A stretch of DNA of 29,507 nt from Hippea sp964442345 (GTDB taxonomy: Bacteria > Campylobacterota_A > Desulfurellia > Desulfurellales > Hippeaceae). Location of the stretch: contig CAYTZD010000009.1 in assembly GCA_964442345.1 (NCBI GenBank), forward strand, positions 1 to 29,507. The letters are read 5' to 3'. The position numbers were made by a program, and so were the translations under genes. Positions 24,470-29,507 of the stretch are shown here, piece after piece; position 1 is the stretch's first letter; every line of letters begins with the position of its first letter. The notes beneath the pieces are model-generated. The model was not told the origin of the DNA and did not search any database. It saw only the letters and a list, made by a program, of their open reading frames with translations.

Positions 24470-25929
24470 AAATCTTAATGGTTGCAAGCGAATTTGGAAG
24501 CTTTGCCAAAACGGGCGGACTTGCCGATGCTGTATATGGACTTTCAAAGGCTTTATCGGATAAAAACCACGAAGTTGTTGTAATTCTACCAAGATATTAC
24601 ATAATAGACAAAAGCAAGCTTAAAGATTTTGGCTTTGCATTCAAGGTCAATATGGGAATATTAAAAGATATATCCTTTGGCGTATTTGAGAAAAGATTGA
24701 ATAAGAATTTAAGACTCTGGTTTGTCGATTATGAACTATTCTTTGGCAGAAAGGGATTGTATGATGATGAAAATGGAAACCCTTATACCGACAACGGCAT
24801 CAGGTTTGTCTTTCTAAGCAAAGCAGCGCTTGAAGTGGCAAAAAGGCTTAATTTTAAGCCAGATATAGTCCATACACACGATTGGCATACAGCTTTTGTA
24901 AATGCACTTATAAAAACCCAATACAAAAGCGATGGATTTTTTAAAGATACATCGTCTGTCTTAACCATTCACAACCTTCAGCATCAGGGTATATTTGATG
25001 CAAGCTTGATGAATATAATGGGTATTGACTGGCAACACTTCAATCCGTTTGAGTTTGAAGCCTTAGGAATGGTCAACCTGCTGAAAGGCGGTATAAGATT
25101 TGCAGATGCCATATCAACGGTAAGCAAAAGATACGCAGAAGAGATACAGACGCCACAGTTTGGATGTGGGCTTGATGAACATCTAAGGGCTCACTCATGC
25201 AGACTGTTTGGCATAATAAACGGCGTTGATTATAATCTCTGGAATCCTTCCACAGATAGATACATACCCAAAAATTACGACATAGAAAACATAGAAGATA
25301 AGATACATTCAAAAAGAGAACTTCAAAAACTCTTCTCATTAGAAGAAAACGATAAGCCACTAATAGGCTTTATCGGAAGGTTGTATGAACAGAAAGGAAT
25401 TCAGTTGATTGCCGAAGCATTCGATAGAATGATGCAGATGGAGATTGAATTTGTTTTGCTTGGAAGTGGAGAAAAATGGGCTGAAGAGTTTTTTAAAGAA
25501 AAGGCAAGACAATACAAAGGCAAGTTTGGTTGTTTTATAGGATATTCAGAAGAACTGGCGCATCTGATAGAAGCTGGATGTGATATGTTTTTGATGCCTT
25601 CGGCATTTGAACCGTGCGGACTAAATCAGATATACTCATTAAGATATGGGACAATTCCGATCGTTCATGGTGTTGGCGGTCTTGTCGATACGGTTGAAAA
25701 TTTTGATAAAGAGAAAAATAAAGGAACAGGTTTTCTGTTTTACTCGTTTGATACTTCTGCTCTTTTAAATACACTTAATTGGGCTTTGGATGTTTATAAG
25801 GATAAGGACACATTCGTTAGCCTTCAAAAAAGGGCTATGTCTGTAAGATTTGACTGGCAGAAACAGTCTGAAAAATATATAAAACTCTATGAATTTGCAA
25901 AGATCTACAGGTTTTTGAAAGATGATTGA
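24466..25929 (+). CDS. glgA: Glycogen (starch) synthase, GT5 family, second copy
   Basis: The 487-residue GT-B enzyme has the full usual length. K15 lies in AKTGGLADAV, HDWHTAF in the N-terminal half, TIHNLQHQGIF, IGRLYEQKG and AFEPCGLNQI near residue 381, so the donor, acceptor and catalytic sites look intact. It probably uses ADP-glucose, as most bacterial GlgA do, although donor preference cannot be read here. It is a paralogue of the 449-residue copy two genes upstream and shares short identical DNA tracts with it. It overlaps the ROK kinase by 4 bases and glgB by 8 bases. Confidence 0.93.
   Translation: MKILMVASEFGSFAKTGGLADAVYGLSKALSDKNHEVVVILPRYYIIDKSKLKDFGFAFKVNMGILKDISFGVFEKRLNKNLRLWFVDYELFFGRKGLYDDENGNPYTDNGIRFVFLSKAALEVAKRLNFKPDIVHTHDWHTAFVNALIKTQYKSDGFFKDTSSVLTIHNLQHQGIFDASLMNIMGIDWQHFNPFEFEALGMVNLLKGGIRFADAISTVSKRYAEEIQTPQFGCGLDEHLRAHSCRLFGIINGVDYNLWNPSTDRYIPKNYDIENIEDKIHSKRELQKLFSLEENDKPLIGFIGRLYEQKGIQLIAEAFDRMMQMEIEFVLLGSGEKWAEEFFKEKARQYKGKFGCFIGYSEELAHLIEAGCDMFLMPSAFEPCGLNQIYSLRYGTIPIVHGVGGLVDTVENFDKEKNKGTGFLFYSFDTSALLNTLNWALDVYKDKDTFVSLQKRAMSVRFDWQKQSEKYIKLYEFAKIYRFLKDD
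25116..25147 (+). repeat. 32-base direct repeat, copy 2 (within second glgA)
   Basis: Identical over 32 bases to 22913-22944; about 2.2 kb separate the copies, in direct orientation. Recombination between them would delete the ROK kinase and leave a hybrid glgA; the separation of 2203 bases is not a multiple of three but each copy lies in its own gene frame, so the hybrid would stay in frame. Confidence 0.9.
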
Positions 25930-27814
25930 TTACTCATTTTCGCTTCTTACTGATTACGACATATATCTATTTAAAGAAGGGACGCACTATAGGCTATTTG
26001 AGAAGCTGGGTTGTCATCTAATTGAAGATGGCGCATATTTTGCCGTCTGGGCTCCAAATGCAGCCTATGTAAGTGTCGTCGGCGATTTTAACAACTACGA
26101 TAAGAATGCACATCCCTTAAAAAAACGCAACGACAATTCTGGCATCTGGGAAGGCTTTATAAAGGGTGTTAAAAAAGGTCAAACATATAAGTATTTCATC
26201 TATTCAGACATAGACAAAAGGGAAAGATACAAGGCAGACCCGTTTGCCTTCTTCTCGGAGAAACCACCAAAATCTGCATCTGTTGTCTGGGATATAGAAA
26301 ATTACACATTCAAAGATGACAACTGGATGAGAGAAAGGGCATCAAAAAATAACATAAACGCTCCGATTTCTATTTATGAAGTGCATCTTGGCTCATGGAG
26401 AAGAAAAGTCGAAGAGAACAACCGATTTTTGACATATGTTGAAGCTGCAGAAGAATTGGCTAATTATCTTGTTGAGATGAACTATACGCATGTTGAGATA
26501 CTGCCAATAATGGAACATCCGTTTGACGGTTCGTGGGGATATCAAGTGTTAAGCTATTTTGCACCCACTTCGCGATACGGCAAGCCAGAAGAGTTTATGC
26601 AGTTTGTCGATATTATGCATCAGGCAGGTATAGGCGTTATTTTGGATTGGGTGCCAAGCCACTTTGTTTTGGATGATCATGGACTTGCAAGATTTGATGG
26701 AACCTGCCTTTATGAGCACGAAGACCCAAGAAAAGGCTATCATCCGCAGTGGAGAAGTGCGATATTCAACTACGGAAGAAACGAAGTTAAGGAGTTTTTG
26801 ATAAGCAATGCCGTTTTCTGGCTTGAGAAGTATCACATAGACGGATTAAGGGTTGATGGCGTGGCAAGTATGATATATTTGGATTTTGCACGAAAGCCAG
26901 GCGAGTGGATACCCAATAAATACGGTGGAAGAGAGAATTTAGAAGCCATCGAATTCTTAAAGGAATTTAACAAAACAGTTTATGGGATGTTTGATGGCAT
27001 AATGACGATTGCTGAAGAATCCAGCGCATTTCCAAAGATTAGCTGGCCTGTTTATGCTGGTGGCTTGGGTTTTGGCTTTAAATGGAATATGGGATGGATG
27101 CACGATACGCTTGACTATTTTAAAGTTGATCCCATCTACAGGCAACACAACCACAACAAGCTAACATTCAGCATCTGGTATGCCTTCAGCGAAAATTTCA
27201 TACTGCCGTTAAGCCATGACGAAGTCGTCCATATGAAGGGTTCTTTAATCAACAAGATGCCTGGCGATTATGAGACAAAGTTTGCCAATTTAAGGGCGTT
27301 GTTTGGATATATGATGTCTCATCCGGGCAAAAAGCTTTTATTTAGCGGTGGTGAGTTTGCACAATTTAGAGAATGGAACTATGCCGAAAGCCTTGATTGG
27401 CATCTGCTTGACTTTCCAAAGCACAAAGGCGTTCAACTTCTGATAAAGGATTTAAACAGACTTTATAAAACAAAACGAGCCTTACACATCTACGATACAA
27501 AACCCGAAGGATTTGAATGGTTAGATGTAAACAATAACAGACAAAACATTATAGCCTTTTTGAGAAAATCCGATACAAGAGATGAAGTTATAGCCGTTGT
27601 GTGCAATTTTTCTGGCATAGAACAAAACTATAGACTTGCCCTACCCTTTGGTGGCATGTGGCATGAGATATTCAACTCTCAACTTGAAAAATACGGTGGC
27701 TTTATAAAGGAATTGAAAAGTTTTAATGCAGAAAATATACCCTGTTATGACAGAGAATTCAGTATAGAAATAAACCTACCACCCTTATCTGTTATCTATC
27801 TTGAGCCTTCTTAA
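25922..27814 (+). CDS. glgB: 1,4-alpha-glucan branching enzyme, GH13
   Basis: The 630-residue enzyme has an N-terminal CBM48 domain (FAVWAPNAAYVSVVGDFN near 39-56), YEVHLGSWRR before the barrel, nucleophile D312 in GLRVDGVASMIYLD, acid/base E365 in TIAEESS and D433 in LSHDEVVH, then a C-terminal beta domain. It cuts alpha-1,4 chains and re-attaches them through alpha-1,6 bonds, making glycogen branches. Without the extra N-terminal domain of E. coli GlgB it is the short form. It ends the rightward operon; its TAA shares bases with the stop of the convergent phosphorylase-like gene. Confidence 0.96.
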   Translation: MIDYSFSLLTDYDIYLFKEGTHYRLFEKLGCHLIEDGAYFAVWAPNAAYVSVVGDFNNYDKNAHPLKKRNDNSGIWEGFIKGVKKGQTYKYFIYSDIDKRERYKADPFAFFSEKPPKSASVVWDIENYTFKDDNWMRERASKNNINAPISIYEVHLGSWRRKVEENNRFLTYVEAAEELANYLVEMNYTHVEILPIMEHPFDGSWGYQVLSYFAPTSRYGKPEEFMQFVDIMHQAGIGVILDWVPSHFVLDDHGLARFDGTCLYEHEDPRKGYHPQWRSAIFNYGRNEVKEFLISNAVFWLEKYHIDGLRVDGVASMIYLDFARKPGEWIPNKYGGRENLEAIEFLKEFNKTVYGMFDGIMTIAEESSAFPKISWPVYAGGLGFGFKWNMGWMHDTLDYFKVDPIYRQHNHNKLTFSIWYAFSENFILPLSHDEVVHMKGSLINKMPGDYETKFANLRALFGYMMSHPGKKLLFSGGEFAQFREWNYAESLDWHLLDFPKHKGVQLLIKDLNRLYKTKRALHIYDTKPEGFEWLDVNNNRQNIIAFLRKSDTRDEVIAVVCNFSGIEQNYRLALPFGGMWHEIFNSQLEKYGGFIKELKSFNAENIPCYDREFSIEINLPPLSVIYLEPS

Positions 27815-29460
27815 GGATTATACAACTTTTCGTAATACTCAATAGCCATCCTTGATGAATCGAAATATGCCATAACATCGTTCATACTTGTCTTGACCAT
27901 CTCAAGCCATCTGTCTTCGTTTTCGTAATACATAGGCAGGATTGTTGTCTCAAGCTTTTCCATCATTGTTAGATAATCCCTTCTATCCTGCTCTTCTATC
28001 GGCAAGTTTGGGTCTGAATGTTTGATCGTGAAGCAGTTTACTCCGTCTTTCTCAAATTCTGCATGCCAACCATCATCGATTGAGAAGTGAATCGCCGCAT
28101 TTGCCGCTGCTGCCATACCGCTTGTGCCGCTTGCTTCCCTGCCCCATCTTGGTGTGTTTAGCCAGATATCTGCACCCTGTTTTAGCATTCTTGAAAGTCT
28201 CAATTCATATCCTGTAAGAACGGCAACATTCTTAAATTCCTTAGACATTAAAACAAGTTCGTTAAACATACCTATGCCGCGATAATCTTCAGGATGTGGT
28301 TTTCCAGCCCATATAATCTGAATTGGATAATCCTTGTTATTTACGAGATTTCTAAATCTCTCCATATCGTATATCAGAAGCCACGGCCTTTTGTATTCAA
28401 CAAACCTTCTTGCCCAGACAACGGTTAATATATGCGGATCAAAGATCTTGCCTGTCTGGTCTGCAACCTCTTCAAACAGCAGCTTCTTTAGATGCTTCTT
28501 CCATGCAGCAAGCTGATAATCTTCATGCTCCTGCAAGTATGTAAGCAGGTGTTTATCTGCCCAATAGTGCATATTTTGAGCATTTGTTATGCTTATGATC
28601 TCGCATTTACCCTTTACATGCTTCCACATCTCATTTGATACCTTATGATGGATCTTGGATACGGCATTTGCCCTTTTTGCAATCTTTAAAGCCGCAACGG
28701 TGAGACAGAAATTGTTATCGTGATAGTCAAGCTTGTTTTGTATCTCTTCTGCTTTGAAATCTCCAAAAAAGCCCATCTCTTCAAGCAGCTTAACATCATG
28801 CTCTTCATTACCAGCCTTTTCTGGCGTATGGGTTGTAAAGACGATGTGCTTTTTTAATTCGTCAAGTTCGGGATAATCCTTCATAAGCTCAAATGCAAGC
28901 GGCAGTGCATGGCCTTCGTTTAAATGATAAACATCAATGTCTATTCCAAGTTCCTTAAGCATCTTAACGCCACCAATACCCAGAACAATCTCCTGTGCTA
29001 TACGCGTCTTCTCATTGCTATCGTAAAGTTTATAACTTATCGTTCTTGATAGATAATCATTCTCAAGACAGTCCGTCGTAAGAAAGAAAACAGGCACAGT
29101 CTCAAACACATTCGGCGGCAGATAGTAAGCCTTTACTATCACAGGCTTGCCGTTTATTTTAACTTCAACCCTTGCGCCTGTGTCTTCTATGAAATAGTAA
29201 AACTTTCTTCTGAATTCCACCTTCATCGTATTGTCTTCGTTTCTGCTTTGGTCGTAATAGCCGTAACTCCACAGAATCCCTACTCCAACCATATTCTGCC
29301 TTTTATGATTGGCACTTCTCATGTGAGAACCAGCAAGAAAACCAAGACCACCCGAATATGTTTTTAAAGCCTGATCTATAGCAAACTCCATAGAGAAATA
29401 TGCAACAGCCTTTGAGAATTTCTCATCTATTAAATATGGAAATAGATTTTTTCTATCCAT
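27811..29460 (-). CDS. GT35 alpha-glucan phosphorylase-like protein lacking the PLP-binding lysine
   Basis: The 549-residue protein matches the short glucan-phosphorylase group: AYFSMEF...YSGGLGFLAG near the N-terminus, HLNEGHA, FTTHTPEKAG, RRFVEYKRPWLL, IIWAGKPHPED and PRWGREASGTSGM. It lacks the extra N-terminal domain of 800-residue relatives, but both ends line up with family boundaries, so it is not obviously truncated. The key oddity is residue 450: the family reads GTSGMK, with the lysine forming the Schiff base to PLP, while here it reads GTSGMA followed by AAAN. Normal phosphorolysis of glycogen to glucose-1-phosphate is therefore doubtful. It could be a PLP-free glycosyltransferase, a glucan-binding regulator or an inactive remnant under little drift. 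It has its own promoter and good ribosome-binding site. Confidence 0.88.
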   Translation of the reverse strand: MDRKNLFPYLIDEKFSKAVAYFSMEFAIDQALKTYSGGLGFLAGSHMRSANHKRQNMVGVGILWSYGYYDQSRNEDNTMKVEFRRKFYYFIEDTGARVEVKINGKPVIVKAYYLPPNVFETVPVFFLTTDCLENDYLSRTISYKLYDSNEKTRIAQEIVLGIGGVKMLKELGIDIDVYHLNEGHALPLAFELMKDYPELDELKKHIVFTTHTPEKAGNEEHDVKLLEEMGFFGDFKAEEIQNKLDYHDNNFCLTVAALKIAKRANAVSKIHHKVSNEMWKHVKGKCEIISITNAQNMHYWADKHLLTYLQEHEDYQLAAWKKHLKKLLFEEVADQTGKIFDPHILTVVWARRFVEYKRPWLLIYDMERFRNLVNNKDYPIQIIWAGKPHPEDYRGIGMFNELVLMSKEFKNVAVLTGYELRLSRMLKQGADIWLNTPRWGREASGTSGMAAAANAAIHFSIDDGWHAEFEKDGVNCFTIKHSDPNLPIEEQDRRDYLTMMEKLETTILPMYYENEDRWLEMVKTSMNDVMAYFDSSRMAIEYYEKLYNP

Positions 29461-29466
29461 CTTTTA

Positions 29467-29497
29467 CTCCTTTTTGCCCTTATTTTTAGCAATTATA
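29467..29497 (-). promoter_or_regulatory. -10 box and ribosome-binding site of the GT35 gene
   Basis: On the minus strand a perfect TATAAT lies at 29497-29492 and AAGGAG at 29472-29467, six bases before the ATG at 29460. The -35 region falls beyond the window edge. The gene is therefore probably transcribed alone from here, separately from the convergent glycogen operon. Confidence 0.65.
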
Positions 29498-29507
29498 TAC
29501 GGTTTAT

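Overview
The window looks like a piece of chromosome from an AT-rich bacterium, probably thermophilic or anaerobic. The pair of an FN3-repeat lipoprotein and an RluD-type pseudouridine synthase resembles the Campylobacter jejuni flpA neighbourhood. The mraZ-rsmH-ftsL-ftsI block and the two GH57 enzymes fit a deep relative such as the Desulfurellales (Hippea/Desulfurella type) better than Campylobacter itself. This placement is inferred from gene content only; no marker gene proves it. I see no tRNA, rRNA, CRISPR array, insertion sequence or phage gene. Coding density is very high and no gene-free stretch exceeds about 170 bases.

Left arm (1-14618, all minus strand). One unbroken run of thirteen genes reads leftward from mraZ: mraZ, rsmH, an ftsL-like gene, ftsI, a U32-family protein (probably tRNA hydroxylation), rsmD, coaD, an aspartate aminotransferase, a large membrane-anchored TPR protein, a PBP1A-type peptidoglycan synthase, an rluD-type pseudouridine synthase, an FN3 lipoprotein and a comM/yifB helicase that runs off the left edge. 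Nearly all junctions overlap or are 1-2 bases apart, so the set can be read as one long growth and division transcription unit. Its head carries a clear MraZ operator: three TGGGT repeats plus a degenerate fourth that includes the start codon.

The divergent region (14619-14789) is the only real intergenic space. It holds the mraZ promoter and operator on the minus strand and a near-consensus sigma-70 promoter (TTGACA, 17 bases, TATACT) on the plus strand.

Right arm (14790-29460) is an alpha-glucan (glycogen) cluster: a sugar nucleotidyltransferase fused to a degenerate phosphomutase domain, a GH57 amylase/pullulanase-type enzyme, a GH57 4-alpha-glucanotransferase, a GalT-family nucleotidylyltransferase, a GT5 glycogen synthase, a ROK glucokinase, a second GT5 glycogen synthase and a GH13 branching enzyme. 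Convergent to these, with its stop codon sharing a TTAA with that of glgB, is a GT35 phosphorylase-like gene with its own promoter. Together these could make a nucleotide-activated glucose, polymerise and branch it, and remodel and degrade the polymer. No glgC is present.

The most unusual points are: the GT35 protein keeps the family signatures but has alanine where the PLP-binding lysine should be; the nucleotidyltransferase carries a phosphomutase-like domain with all four active-site loops lost; glycogen synthase is duplicated, with a 32-base identical tract between the copies; and the MraZ operator appears to double as the mraZ ribosome-binding site.
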